Origin: Rhizomicrobium palustre
Lineage (GTDB): Bacteria; Pseudomonadota; Alphaproteobacteria; Micropepsales; Micropepsaceae
Reading direction: 5' to 3'
Assembly: GCF_011761565.1 (NCBI RefSeq)
Contig: NZ_JAASRM010000001.1
Coordinates: 2,480,139 to 2,544,138 of the forward strand
DNA: 64,000 nucleotides
A model generated the notes under the pieces. It saw nothing but the letters and a program-made list of their open reading frames with translations, did not search any database and was not told the DNA's origin. The position numbers were made by a program, and so were the translations under genes. This document shows positions 1 to 9,040 of this stretch, piece after piece (the first letter of the stretch is position 1; each line of letters begins with the position of its first letter).

Positions 1-2
1 CC

Positions 3-1214
3 CGGCCGGGCGCCGTGCTCTCCATGCAGGCTTGGCTTTTCGGCATTGATCCGGAATTTTGGGACGAGGCGAGCATCGCCGCCTTCTTGCGCGATATTCC
101 CGCCGACAAGACGCTTATTCTCGACATTGCCAACGACACCTATCCCGGCGTTTGGGAAAAGGCGAAAGCATTTTCGGGAAAATCCTGGCTCTTTGGTTAT
201 ATCCACGATTTCGGCGGCAACAACCCGCTCTTTGGTGATTTGCCGCTGGTGAACAAGGATTTGTCGAGCCTGCCCGCGCGCGCCGACACAGGCAAGCTGG
301 AAGGGTTTGGTATTTTTCCCGAAGGGTTGAACACCAATTCCATCATCTATGAATTCATGTTCGATCGCGCCTGGAAGGCTGCCAATGCGCCAGAGGATAT
401 CGATGCCTGGCTCGTCCCTTATCTGCAGGCGCGCTATGGCAAAACCGATCCCGCATTGCTCTCAGCCTGGAAGGATTTGTGGCACGGTGTTTATCAGGTG
501 CCCAATTGGCGGACCGGATGGTGGAAGGGCGCTTTTGGCCAATACCTCTTCACCAAACGCCCAGATATGGCGCTGAGTGATTTTGGACCTGAGCTAGGCG
601 ATCACACTGCGCTGCAGCGCGCGGCCGAGGCTCTGCTCAAACTCGCGCCGCGCTATCTGGACGCGCCGCTGTTCAAGATTGATCTTGTTTCGGTGATCAC
701 CCATCGCGCCAGTCTCTGCATCGATATGCAGCTTCTCACTTTGTTGAAGGCCTACGCCGCGTCTGATCCGCATACCGCCGCGCGGGCCTGGAACAAAGCT
801 CGGCAAATGATATTGCACACGGATGCGCTTTTGGCGGCGCAGCCCTTCACGCTTTCGCGCTGGATCAACGAAGCGCGAAGCTATGGCCAAACCCCGCAAG
901 AGGCCGCGATTTACGTTGAGAACGCCAAAACGCAGGTCACCATCTGGGGCGGGGATGCGGTGCTGAAGGATTATGCCTCCAAGGCCTGGGCGGGGCTTTA
1001 CCGGCATTTTTATCTGCCACGCTGGGCCATGTTTGTGCGCGCCCAAGAAAAGGCGCTGCGCCACAAATCAGCTTTCGATCAGAAGCGCTTGAGCGAAAAT
1101 CTGGTGCGCTGGGAAACGGCCTGGGCAAAAAGCCCGAAGGATTATCCGGTCCGTCCGCCATTGAAACTTCTGGACGAAGCCGCGCGCTTGCTCTCAGATT
1201 GCGCGAAGGGGTAA
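3..1214 (+). CDS. alpha-N-acetylglucosaminidase, GH89 family (5' truncated by window edge)
   Basis: Removes terminal alpha-linked N-acetylglucosamine from glycans; the family is the bacterial relative of human lysosomal NAGLU. The visible 400 codons run open from the window edge, so the true start lies upstream and the GTG at 15 is only an internal codon. NAGLU-like landmarks are MQAWLF near the start, LILDIANDTYP, the IHDFGGNN stretch and FPEGLNTNSIIYEF, followed by the helical C-terminal domain. The signal peptide and the N-terminal part of the catalytic barrel are not in the window. The stop lies 3 nt before the acetyltransferase start, so the two genes are probably co-transcribed. The family call is firm; substrate specificity is inferred. 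Confidence 0.87.
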   Translation, partial: RPGAVLSMQAWLFGIDPEFWDEASIAAFLRDIPADKTLILDIANDTYPGVWEKAKAFSGKSWLFGYIHDFGGNNPLFGDLPLVNKDLSSLPARADTGKLEGFGIFPEGLNTNSIIYEFMFDRAWKAANAPEDIDAWLVPYLQARYGKTDPALLSAWKDLWHGVYQVPNWRTGWWKGAFGQYLFTKRPDMALSDFGPELGDHTALQRAAEALLKLAPRYLDAPLFKIDLVSVITHRASLCIDMQLLTLLKAYAASDPHTAARAWNKARQMILHTDALLAAQPFTLSRWINEARSYGQTPQEAAIYVENAKTQVTIWGGDAVLKDYASKAWAGLYRHFYLPRWAMFVRAQEKALRHKSAFDQKRLSENLVRWETAWAKSPKDYPVRPPLKLLDEAARLLSDCAKG

Positions 1215-1217
1215 GCC

Positions 1218-2324
1218 ATGGCGAAAGAGCGCAATATCGCGATTGATGTGTTTCGCGGCCTGACCATCTTTCTGATGATTGTGGTCAACACCATGGGGCC
1301 AGGCGCTGAGCCTTATCCGGTTCTGGCCCATGCGGATTGGTTCGGTTTCACCTTCGCTGATTTTGTGTTCCCGTCATTTCTCTTTGTGATGGGCTCGTCC
1401 CTGGCCTTTGTCGCGGCGCGCCCGATGCCAGATCACGAATACCTTTTCAAGGTCCTCCGCCGGGCTGGGCTGTTATTCGCGATTGGCTTTTTTATGTATT
1501 GGTTTCCTTTCGTGCATGTGACGCGCGCGTTGACCTATGCGCCCAACCTCCTCAGCGAGGTGCGCATTATGGGCGTGTTGCAGCGTATCGCGCTCTGCTA
1601 CGCCGCCGCTGCGCTGGCGGTTCGCTATTTTTCCCCCAGGCAGCTCATTGCGCTCTCTGTAGCTTTGCTCGCCTGCTATTGGGCTTCGCTGGTGTTCATG
1701 GTGGCGCCAGGCGATGCGTTCGACAGGCTCAACAACATCGGCACGGTGATCGACCGGGCGGTGCTCGGCCAGAGCCATATGTGGCGTTGGGACGGCGGTT
1801 TTGAACCGGAAGGGCTGCTGGGAACGGTCCCGGCTACGGTCAATGTTCTTGCCGGTTATCTCGCTATTCGCTTTCTGAAGCGGGATGGGCGGCGACTGGG
1901 TGTTTTGGCGCTGTGCGGTGTGGCGCTCACCGTCGTCGCGCTTGGGCTTGATGAAAGCCTGCCGATTTCCAAAAAGCTTTGGACCCCAAGCTTTGTGTTA
2001 CTGACTGTCGGTTTGGATTTTATCCTGCTGGCGGCCTTGGCGGCGGTGCTTGATCTTTGGAAGCTGCCTGTCCGCACCGGCTTCTTCGAAGTCTTCGGCA
2101 AAAACCCGCTGGCGATCTATCTTTTTTCGGAGCTTTTGATTCCGCTACAAGCCTTGTTCAAGCCGTTGTTCAAGATCGAACCCTATCAATGGCTCGGCGT
2201 TGCAGTGTTTCAGCGTTTGGCGCCGGGTGCGTTGGGCAGCTTGCTTTGCGCCATCGCTTTCACACTGTTGTGCTGGCTCTTCGGCTATATCCTCTATCGC
2301 CAGCGCCTCTACATTCGACTTTAG
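1218..2324 (+). CDS. HGSNAT/NagX-like transmembrane acyltransferase (DUF5009 type)
   Basis: Multi-pass membrane protein of 368 aa related to heparan-alpha-glucosaminide N-acetyltransferase and bacterial NagX, which acetylate a terminal glucosamine across a membrane. The N-terminus has the family signature DVFRGLTI followed by LAHADWFG; His38 aligns with the proposed catalytic histidine of HGSNAT, and FADFVFPSFLFVMG follows. About ten hydrophobic segments can be traced. ATG 1218 is preceded by a GAAGGGG ribosome site inside the end of the GH89 gene. Sitting directly behind a NAGLU-like glycosidase mirrors two neighbouring steps of lysosomal heparan sulfate breakdown, although the bacterial substrate is unknown. 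Confidence 0.82.
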   Translation: MAKERNIAIDVFRGLTIFLMIVVNTMGPGAEPYPVLAHADWFGFTFADFVFPSFLFVMGSSLAFVAARPMPDHEYLFKVLRRAGLLFAIGFFMYWFPFVHVTRALTYAPNLLSEVRIMGVLQRIALCYAAAALAVRYFSPRQLIALSVALLACYWASLVFMVAPGDAFDRLNNIGTVIDRAVLGQSHMWRWDGGFEPEGLLGTVPATVNVLAGYLAIRFLKRDGRRLGVLALCGVALTVVALGLDESLPISKKLWTPSFVLLTVGLDFILLAALAAVLDLWKLPVRTGFFEVFGKNPLAIYLFSELLIPLQALFKPLFKIEPYQWLGVAVFQRLAPGALGSLLCAIAFTLLCWLFGYILYRQRLYIRL

Positions 2325-2543
2325 GTGGTTATCACGCAAACGCAGAGCGGCTATGCGAAAACGCGCGCATGCCTTTGCGTGGATCGCGAGTCGGACATAT
2401 AAGCCAAGCTCGGCGGGGTTTTCTGGTCAGTTAAAGTGCCCGCTCAACTTTGGTATCGCTCCCATCGCATTTTTGCTCGCAACTCGCGCCTGACTTCTGT
2501 GCAGGTAGATCGTCTGTGTTGCGTTGAGAACACTGTGGCGTGA

Positions 2544-2572
2544 TTGACAGCGCGCCCTAGTATTGCCATACT
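2544..2572 (+). promoter_or_regulatory. sigma-70 type promoter of the TonB receptor gene
   Basis: A perfect -35 hexamer TTGACA (2544-2549) and a -10 hexamer CATACT (2567-2572, 4 of 6 matches) are separated by exactly 17 bp. The predicted transcription start falls around 2579, inside the palindromic operator that follows. The gap between the upstream stop (2324) and the receptor ATG (2622) is 297 bp; its first 200 bp show no other clear feature. Confidence 0.7.
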
Positions 2573-2577
2573 CATAA

Positions 2578-2593
2578 ATGGAAACGTTTCCAT
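2578..2593. promoter_or_regulatory. LacI-family operator (perfect 16-bp palindrome)
   Basis: ATGGAAACGTTTCCAT is its own reverse complement and has the GAAACGTTTC core with central CG typical of LacI/GalR/CcpA-family operators. It lies 6 bp downstream of the -10 box and covers the expected transcription start, the classic position for repression by promoter occlusion. The LacI-family gene encoded at 9030-10040 is the obvious candidate regulator (inference from proximity). Confidence 0.82.
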
Positions 2594-2621
2594 AAAACAA
2601 ACAACATAGCCAGGGGGCAAC

Positions 2622-5360
2622 ATGATCCATTCTCCGAAAGCTCGAGGGCTCCGCACTTCGGTTTCACTTCTCGCACTCGCTTCGGCTTGGTTCGCCGTTC
2701 AACCGGCCTTGGCGCAGGATCAGAGCGTCGAAACCGTGACTGTGTCCGGCTATCGCCAGAGCTTGCTGACATCGGAAGCGCTGAAGCGCGATTCCGTCAA
2801 TCTTGTTGAAGCGATCTCTGCGATGGATATCGGCAAGCTGCCTGATTCATCGATTGCGGATTCGCTCGCGCGTCTGCCGGGTCTTGCCGCCCAGCGTGTC
2901 GACGGCCGCAGCCAGGTCATCGCTATCCGCGGTCTGTCGCCGGACTTTGCGGGCACGACCTTCAACGGGCGCGACCAAGTTTCCACAGGCGATAATCGCG
3001 GCGTCGAGTTCGACCAATATCCTGCGGAAATTCTTTCCGGCGTGGTGGTCTATAAAACCTCCGATCCAGTGATCGTCGGGGCAGGGCTTTCGGGCACGGT
3101 GGATCTGAAATCCGCCCGCCCGCTAGATTATAGTGGCCGTCAGTTGGCGTTCGGTGCGCGCGGTGAATATTCCTCGCTCGGCAATCTGACCCACGAAGTG
3201 AGCCCTTTCGGTCAGCGCTATAATCTGACCTATATCGATCAATTCCTGGACAAGAAGCTCGGTATCGCTTTCGGCTTTGCCCATCTGGATTCGCCCTTCC
3301 AGGAGAAGCACTATAAGGCCTGGTGGTGGGCCAATACGGATCTGTGGGGCACGCCTCAGGCGGGCAAGCCCGCTGATGCCGATGCGCTTGAAGGCGCTGA
3401 GCTCTGGGTCCGCTCGAAGGACCAGGTACGCGATAGCTTCGTGACCACCCTGGAGTTCCAACCCAACGAGGTCTGGCACTCGACGTTGGATGTCTATTAC
3501 TCGAACTTCAATCAAAAGGAATATATGCATGGCGGCATGTGGACGGCCGATCCGTTCACGTCCTATTCCTTCGGCGGCGTCACGAGCCCAGCCATCGGCA
3601 TGTCGAATGCGGCGACATCGCAATATCTCGGCAATAAGCTGGTGACCTCGGGCACTTGGCAGAATCTGCGCCCTGTCGTGCGTAACGACTACAACACCCG
3701 TGTCGACGTCTTGCATTCGATCGGCTGGCGCAACGAGTTCAATTTCGGCAAGTTCACGACGACAGCGGATGTGAGCTATTCAGACGCCAAGCGTGGTGAA
3801 ACCCATACCGAGCTTTATGCGGGCCGCACCGCAGTCAGCAGCATGGATTTCGTCGTTCCCACAAGGCCAATGTTCCCCAGCCTGAAACCATCGGTGTCTT
3901 TCGCCGATCCGGCCTCTGTCGTGCTGTTTGACGCCCAGAAATGGGGCCATGATGGCCGTATCGACAAGCCGACGCAGAAGGATGTGATCGAGGCGGTTCG
4001 CCTCGATGGAAAATATCAATTCGATGGTTTCATCGACAGTGTGGAGTTGGGCGCGAATTACCAGACCCGCCAGAAGAGCCGCTCTTATCTGGTGTATTTT
4101 GCTACTCAGAAGTCGCCGCTCTCGCAGGTGTCGTCCGATCTTCTCTATTCTCCTACCGATCTAAGCTTCGGCGGATTTGGCCCAATCCTGACCTTCAATA
4201 CGCCGGGCGTCTTGAACAAATACTACAACACGGCGCTCAACATGAGCGACGGCGACTGGCGTAAAGACTTCAAGGTCAAGGAGAAGGTGTTCACCTCTTT
4301 TGCGAAGATCAACTACAAGACCTCGCTTTACGGTGTCGATCTGAAAGGCAGTGTCGGCGGTCAGTTGATCCATACCGATCAGGAATCCTCGGCCTTCAAC
4401 GTCTCGGGTGTAGTCCAGGGTGGACCGGCGCCGACGGTGGCCACCAAGGCAGGCAAGAGCTATTGGGATTTCCTGCCCTCGATCAATGTCAATGCTGATT
4501 TCGGCGATGGTTCAATCCTGCGCCTTGTTGTGGCCAAGACCATGGCGCGTCCGCGCATGGATCAGCTGCGTGCCGCGGCCAGCGCAAGCGTAGATCTGAC
4601 GAAGCTGCAGTGGAACGGCGATGGCGGCAATCCTCGCCTCTCGCCCTGGCGCGCCGATGCCATTGACCTTTCCTTTGAGCACTACATCTCGGAGGGGAGC
4701 TACTTCGCGATCGCGGGCTTCTACAAGAACCTGACGAGCTACGTGTACAACCAGAATATCAGCAACTTTAACTTCACCGGGTACATCGATCCGAACGGGA
4801 ACACCGACAAGGCAACCAGCGTGCTCGGCAACTATTCGACCCCGGCCAATGGCCGTGGCGGGTACGTCCGCGGTGTTGAAGTGTCCACCCAACTCGACGG
4901 TAATCTCTTGAGCTCCGCGCTGGATGGTTTCGGTCTCAGCTCGTCCTTCTCCTGGACGGATACCTCGATCAAGCCGGATGGGCCCGGCACTGCGCTGAAT
5001 GCTACCTTGCCTGGTCTTTCCAAGGCGGTTGCGGACTTGACCGTCTATTATGAAAAGGACGGCTTCTCGATCCGCGTGGCCGAGAAATACCGCTCCGATT
5101 TCCGCGGCGAGATTTCCGGCCTCTTCGCGGACCGCGTCTATACCCGCATCCTGGCGGAAGCGCAGACCGACCTGCAGCTCGGCTATGACTTCCAGTCCGG
5201 TTCGCTGGATGGCATGTCGATCCAGTTCCAGGTCAACAACCTGTTCAACTCGCCCTATCGTACCGTTCAGGATCCCTCCACCGGTGCGCCGTCGCGCTTC
5301 CCGTTGGAGTACGACCTCTACGGCCGCCAGATTCTGCTTGGCGTGAATTACAAACTATAA
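2622..5360 (+). CDS. TonB-dependent receptor, Caulobacter/Xanthomonas oligosaccharide type
   Basis: Outer-membrane active transporter of 912 aa. It has a signal peptide ending near ALAQDQ (residue ~32), then a short TonB-box-like stretch VETVTVSGYR. The plug domain has IADSLARLPG, RGLSPDF and FNGRDQ, and a long beta-barrel runs to the C-terminus (ILLGVNYKL). The pattern matches the TonB-Xanth-Caul subfamily, which usually imports oligosaccharides released by co-encoded glycosidases. It has its own promoter and LacI-type operator and is followed by a terminator-like hairpin, then GH30 and GH3. The substrate is probably a beta-linked or amino-sugar-containing glycan; this is inferred only from the neighbours. 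Confidence 0.93.
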   Translation: MIHSPKARGLRTSVSLLALASAWFAVQPALAQDQSVETVTVSGYRQSLLTSEALKRDSVNLVEAISAMDIGKLPDSSIADSLARLPGLAAQRVDGRSQVIAIRGLSPDFAGTTFNGRDQVSTGDNRGVEFDQYPAEILSGVVVYKTSDPVIVGAGLSGTVDLKSARPLDYSGRQLAFGARGEYSSLGNLTHEVSPFGQRYNLTYIDQFLDKKLGIAFGFAHLDSPFQEKHYKAWWWANTDLWGTPQAGKPADADALEGAELWVRSKDQVRDSFVTTLEFQPNEVWHSTLDVYYSNFNQKEYMHGGMWTADPFTSYSFGGVTSPAIGMSNAATSQYLGNKLVTSGTWQNLRPVVRNDYNTRVDVLHSIGWRNEFNFGKFTTTADVSYSDAKRGETHTELYAGRTAVSSMDFVVPTRPMFPSLKPSVSFADPASVVLFDAQKWGHDGRIDKPTQKDVIEAVRLDGKYQFDGFIDSVELGANYQTRQKSRSYLVYFATQKSPLSQVSSDLLYSPTDLSFGGFGPILTFNTPGVLNKYYNTALNMSDGDWRKDFKVKEKVFTSFAKINYKTSLYGVDLKGSVGGQLIHTDQESSAFNVSGVVQGGPAPTVATKAGKSYWDFLPSINVNADFGDGSILRLVVAKTMARPRMDQLRAAASASVDLTKLQWNGDGGNPRLSPWRADAIDLSFEHYISEGSYFAIAGFYKNLTSYVYNQNISNFNFTGYIDPNGNTDKATSVLGNYSTPANGRGGYVRGVEVSTQLDGNLLSSALDGFGLSSSFSWTDTSIKPDGPGTALNATLPGLSKAVADLTVYYEKDGFSIRVAEKYRSDFRGEISGLFADRVYTRILAEAQTDLQLGYDFQSGSLDGMSIQFQVNNLFNSPYRTVQDPSTGAPSRFPLEYDLYGRQILLGVNYKL

Positions 5361-5371
5361 TGCCCTCCCAA

Positions 5372-5407
5372 CCCGCGCTCTCCTCCCTTCGGGGGGCGCG
5401 GGATTTT
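5372..5407 (+). terminator. hairpin terminator or attenuator after the TonB receptor
   Basis: CCCGCGC (5372-5378) pairs with GCGCGGG (5396-5402), with additional inner C/G pairing, and ATTTTC follows. It lies 12 nt after the receptor stop and 25 nt before the GH30 start. It could end the receptor transcript or lower the expression of the downstream hydrolases relative to the receptor. Confidence 0.6.
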
Positions 5408-5426
5408 CATCTCCTTAGGGGGCTCC

Positions 5427-6824
5427 ATGCGTTTGCTTCGTCTGGCCGCTATCGCCGCGCTCACCTTCTTACCCTCCATCACCGCAGCCCTCGCGGAGGG
5501 CGGCGTATCGGTCTACCTGACGACCCCAGATGGAACGAAGCTGCTTTCGCAGGAGCCCTCCCTTTCTTTCTCACAAGTCGATAAGGCCGGTATCACCATC
5601 GATGCCAGCCGCCGTTATCAGGAGATCGTCGGCTTCGGCGCTGCCATCACGGATGCCTCGGCCTATCTGATCAACCGCATGGAACCTTCCGCGCGCGAAG
5701 CTCTGCTTAAGGAGTTGTTCGGACGGGACGGTGGCCTGGGCTTCAGCTTCACACGCCTCACGATTGGCGCCTCGGATTTCTCGCTGCAGCACTATTCCTA
5801 TGATGATGTGCAAGCTGGCGCGCGCGATCCTGAGCTGACCCATTTCTCCATTGCTTCGGCCAAAGAAGATGTGCTGCCGGTAACGCGCGCGGCACTCGCG
5901 GTGAATCCTTCTCTCAAGATCATGGCCTCGCCCTGGAGCGCGCCGGGCTGGATGAAATCCACCGACAGCCTCATCAAAGGCGCGCTGTTGCCTGAGGCCT
6001 ATCCGTCCTTCGCCGCGTATCTGAACCGCTATGCCGATGCGCTCGCCGCCGAAGGCGTGCCGCTTTACGCGCTCACCATCCAGAACGAGCCGCATTTTGA
6101 GCCGGGCGATTACCCGGGCATGCGCGTGACGCCAGAGTCGCGTGCGGCCTTTGTTGGTGGCTATCTAGGCCCGTTGTTGTCGAAAACCCATCCTGAAATC
6201 CGCATCCTCGATTGGGATCACAATTGGGACGAGCCGCAGTCTCCCCTCACTATGCTTTCTGATGCCAAGGCCGCGCGCTATGTCGCTGGTGTCGCCTGGC
6301 ACTGCTATAATGGCGAGCCGTCGGCGCAGGGGAAGGTGCATGACGCCCATCCCGACAAGGAAACCTATTTCACCGAATGTTCGGGCGGCGGCTGGTCGCC
6401 AAAATGGTCCGATGCTTTGCCCTGGATGGCCGGCTCCTTGGTGGAGTCCGTCCGCTATTGGTCGAAGGGCGTGCTTTTTTGGAACCTTGCCCTGGATGAA
6501 AACAGTGGTCCGCATAAAGGTGGTTGCGGCGATTGCCGTGGCGTTGTTTCGATCAATTCCAAGACCGGCGTAATCTCGCGCAATCTTGAATATTATGTGC
6601 TCGGCCACGCCAGCCGTTTCGTGGCACAAGGCGCCACACGGATTGAAAGCGGCACCGCGCCGGAAGGTATATCTGCGGTCGCATTTCGCAATCCCGACGC
6701 GTCGTTGGTTTTGCTGACCGTCAACCGTAGTTCCGTCAACAAAACCTTGACGGTGACGGATGGCGTGAAAAGCTTCTCTTATGCGCTGGTGGCCGGCGGA
6801 GTGGCCACGTTCGTATGGCATTGA
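5427..6824 (+). CDS. glycoside hydrolase family 30 (glucosylceramidase-like)
   Basis: Secreted retaining beta-glycosidase of 465 aa, related to human glucocerebrosidase and bacterial endo-beta-1,6-glucanases. A signal peptide (MRLLRLAAIAALTFLPS) ends near ALAEG. Barrel landmarks are GFGAAITDASAY, MASPWSAPGWMK and IQNEP with Glu221 as probable acid/base; the probable nucleophile is Glu317 in YFTECSGG. A C-terminal beta-domain follows. It lies between the TonB receptor and GH3, so released sugars could pass through the receptor. The exact specificity (glucosyl, xylosyl or fucosyl, beta-1,6 or beta-1,4) cannot be read from sequence. Confidence 0.9.
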   Translation: MRLLRLAAIAALTFLPSITAALAEGGVSVYLTTPDGTKLLSQEPSLSFSQVDKAGITIDASRRYQEIVGFGAAITDASAYLINRMEPSAREALLKELFGRDGGLGFSFTRLTIGASDFSLQHYSYDDVQAGARDPELTHFSIASAKEDVLPVTRAALAVNPSLKIMASPWSAPGWMKSTDSLIKGALLPEAYPSFAAYLNRYADALAAEGVPLYALTIQNEPHFEPGDYPGMRVTPESRAAFVGGYLGPLLSKTHPEIRILDWDHNWDEPQSPLTMLSDAKAARYVAGVAWHCYNGEPSAQGKVHDAHPDKETYFTECSGGGWSPKWSDALPWMAGSLVESVRYWSKGVLFWNLALDENSGPHKGGCGDCRGVVSINSKTGVISRNLEYYVLGHASRFVAQGATRIESGTAPEGISAVAFRNPDASLVLLTVNRSSVNKTLTVTDGVKSFSYALVAGGVATFVWH

Positions 6825-6850
6825 GTGTTCACAAGAAGAAGAAAGCCCAG

Positions 6851-9040
6851 ATGATGTCTTTCACAAAAGCGCTTCGCGCCTGCTGCTGTGGCCTAGCTCT
6901 CACCGGCCCGCTTTTCTCCATGGGCGCTCTGGCCGCCTCTGAACCATGGCGTGATCCAAACCTTTCGCCGGATTTGCGGGCTGATGCGGTGCTGCAGCAG
7001 CTAAAGCCGGATGAGAAGTTCCAACTCGTGTTCGGCTATTTCGGCTCCGTGAAAGACGACGTCAAATTCATGCCACCGGCAGACGCACGCATGGGCTCCG
7101 CTGGCTATGTCCCGGGCATCGCGCGCCTCGGCATTCCGGCACAGTGGATCACGGATGCGGGGATGGGGGTTGCCACCCAGCGTGAATCTGCTGACGCCTA
7201 TCGCGAACGCACCGCGCTGCCGTCTGGCCTTGCCGTGGCGGCGAGCTTCAATCCTGAAATTGCGGCGAAGGGCGGCGCCATGATCGGGCGCGAGGCGCGG
7301 GCCTCGGGCTTCAATGTTCTGCTTGCGGGCGGTGTCGACCTCATTCGCGAGCCGCGCAACGGGCGCAACTTCGAATATGCTGGTGAAGACCCTTTGCTGG
7401 CGGGCACCATCGTTGGGGCATCGGTGAAAGGTATCCAGTCCGAGCATGTCATCTCGACCGTCAAGCATTGGGCGCTCAATGCGCAGGAAACCGGCCGGGG
7501 TATCGTCTCCTCCGACATTGAGGATTCCGCCGCGCGTCAATCCGATTTTCTTGCCTTCCAGATCGCCATCGAGCAGGGTGCGCCGGGATCGGTGATGTGT
7601 TCCTATAACAAGGTGAACACGGTCTATGCCTGCGAAAACGATTATCTGCTCAATCAGGTCTTGAAGCGGGATTTCGCCTATCCGGGCTATGTCATGTCGG
7701 ATTGGGGCGCCGTGCATTCGACGGAAGCGTCCGCGCTGGCCGGTCTTGACCAGGAATCGGCAGGCGTCTTCGACAACAAACTCTATTTCGACAAGATGCT
7801 GAAGGATGCCGTGGCCGCGGGCCGCGTGCCGCAAGCGCGTGTCGATGATATGGCGCGGCGTATCCTGCGCTCCATGTTCGCGGCGGGTGCGGTGGATCAC
7901 CCTGTCGGTGGAGAGGCGATCGATTTCACCGCCAACCGTCAGATCGCGGCGGAAGCGGCGGAGGAGGGGATCGTCCTTCTCAAAAATTCGCGCAATGTCC
8001 TGCCGCTTGCCAAGACGGCCAAGCGTATTGTCATCATCGGTGGTCATGCGGATCGCGGCGTGATTTCGGGTGGCGGGTCCTCCACCGTTTTTCCGGCGGG
8101 AGGCAATGCTGTTCCGGGTCTTGGGCCGCAGGGCTGGCCGGGACCGATCGTCTATCTGCCGAGCGCGCCGATGGCAGCGATGATGGCGCGGGCCCCCATG
8201 GCCGATGTGAAGTATTTCGATGGCAAGGATCAAGCTGCTGCCGCCAAGGCCGCTGCCAAGGCTGACGTCGTGGTGGTGTTCGCCACGCAATGGGCTTCGG
8301 AGGACATGGACTTGTCCCTGACCCTGGCCGACAATCAGGATGATCTCATCCGCAACGTTGCCGCCGCCAATCCGAATACGGTAGTGGTGCTTGAAACCGG
8401 CGGCGCCGTGTTGATGCCGTGGATTGATAAAGTCTCAGCGGTTGTGGAGGCCTGGATGCCGGGCAGCGGCGGTGGTGAAGCCATCGCGCGCGTCTTGTTC
8501 GGCGAGGTGGATGCTTCGGGCCGCTTGCCGGTCAGCTTCCCGCAAAGCCTCGCGCAATTGCCGCGCCAGAAGATCGATGGCGTGGGTTTGCCCAAGGATA
8601 CGCCCTTCTCGGTGAACTACAGCGAAGGCGCCGCGGTCGGCTACAAATGGTATGAGAAGAACGGGCAGAAGCCGCTCTTCGCCTTTGGCTATGGGCTTTC
8701 TTATACCAGCTTTGCCTATAGCGATCTCAAAGCCGCGACAGTGAATGGCAAGGTCACGGTCAGCTTTACGGTGAAGAACACCGGCGCGCGCGCGGGCAAG
8801 GATGTGCCGCAGGTCTATGTCTCGGCGGCGGAGTTCGAAGCCCCCAAGCGTCTCGCGGGCTTCACCAAAGTTGCCTTGCAGGCGGGGCAGGCCACGCAAG
8901 TCACGTTGACGCTCGATCCGCGTCTGATCTCGACCTATGACAGCGCGGCGAAGAGCTGGAAGAAGGTCGCCGGTCCGCTCACGGTATCGCTGGGTGCATC
9001 CTCAGCCGATATCAAGGCGAAGGTGACGGTCACCCCTTGA
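6851..9040 (+). CDS. glycoside hydrolase family 3 beta-glucosidase
   Basis: Exported exo-beta-glycosidase of about 729 aa. I chose ATG 6851 (or 6854) over the longer 6815 start because it begins directly with a signal peptide (MMSFTKALRACCCGLAL up to ALAA) and is preceded by an AAGAAGAAG purine run; the 6815 start would place lysines before the peptide and overlap GH30. Visible are the N-terminal TIM barrel (GREARASGFNVLLAGGVDL, VKHWALN), nucleophile Asp284 in VMSDWGA, the alpha/beta sandwich domain and a C-terminal fibronectin III-like domain. It likely completes hydrolysis of oligosaccharides produced by GH30. Its end overlaps the convergent lacI-family gene by 11 bp. Confidence 0.92.
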   Translation: MMSFTKALRACCCGLALTGPLFSMGALAASEPWRDPNLSPDLRADAVLQQLKPDEKFQLVFGYFGSVKDDVKFMPPADARMGSAGYVPGIARLGIPAQWITDAGMGVATQRESADAYRERTALPSGLAVAASFNPEIAAKGGAMIGREARASGFNVLLAGGVDLIREPRNGRNFEYAGEDPLLAGTIVGASVKGIQSEHVISTVKHWALNAQETGRGIVSSDIEDSAARQSDFLAFQIAIEQGAPGSVMCSYNKVNTVYACENDYLLNQVLKRDFAYPGYVMSDWGAVHSTEASALAGLDQESAGVFDNKLYFDKMLKDAVAAGRVPQARVDDMARRILRSMFAAGAVDHPVGGEAIDFTANRQIAAEAAEEGIVLLKNSRNVLPLAKTAKRIVIIGGHADRGVISGGGSSTVFPAGGNAVPGLGPQGWPGPIVYLPSAPMAAMMARAPMADVKYFDGKDQAAAAKAAAKADVVVVFATQWASEDMDLSLTLADNQDDLIRNVAAANPNTVVVLETGGAVLMPWIDKVSAVVEAWMPGSGGGEAIARVLFGEVDASGRLPVSFPQSLAQLPRQKIDGVGLPKDTPFSVNYSEGAAVGYKWYEKNGQKPLFAFGYGLSYTSFAYSDLKAATVNGKVTVSFTVKNTGARAGKDVPQVYVSAAEFEAPKRLAGFTKVALQAGQATQVTLTLDPRLISTYDSAAKSWKKVAGPLTVSLGASSADIKAKVTVTP

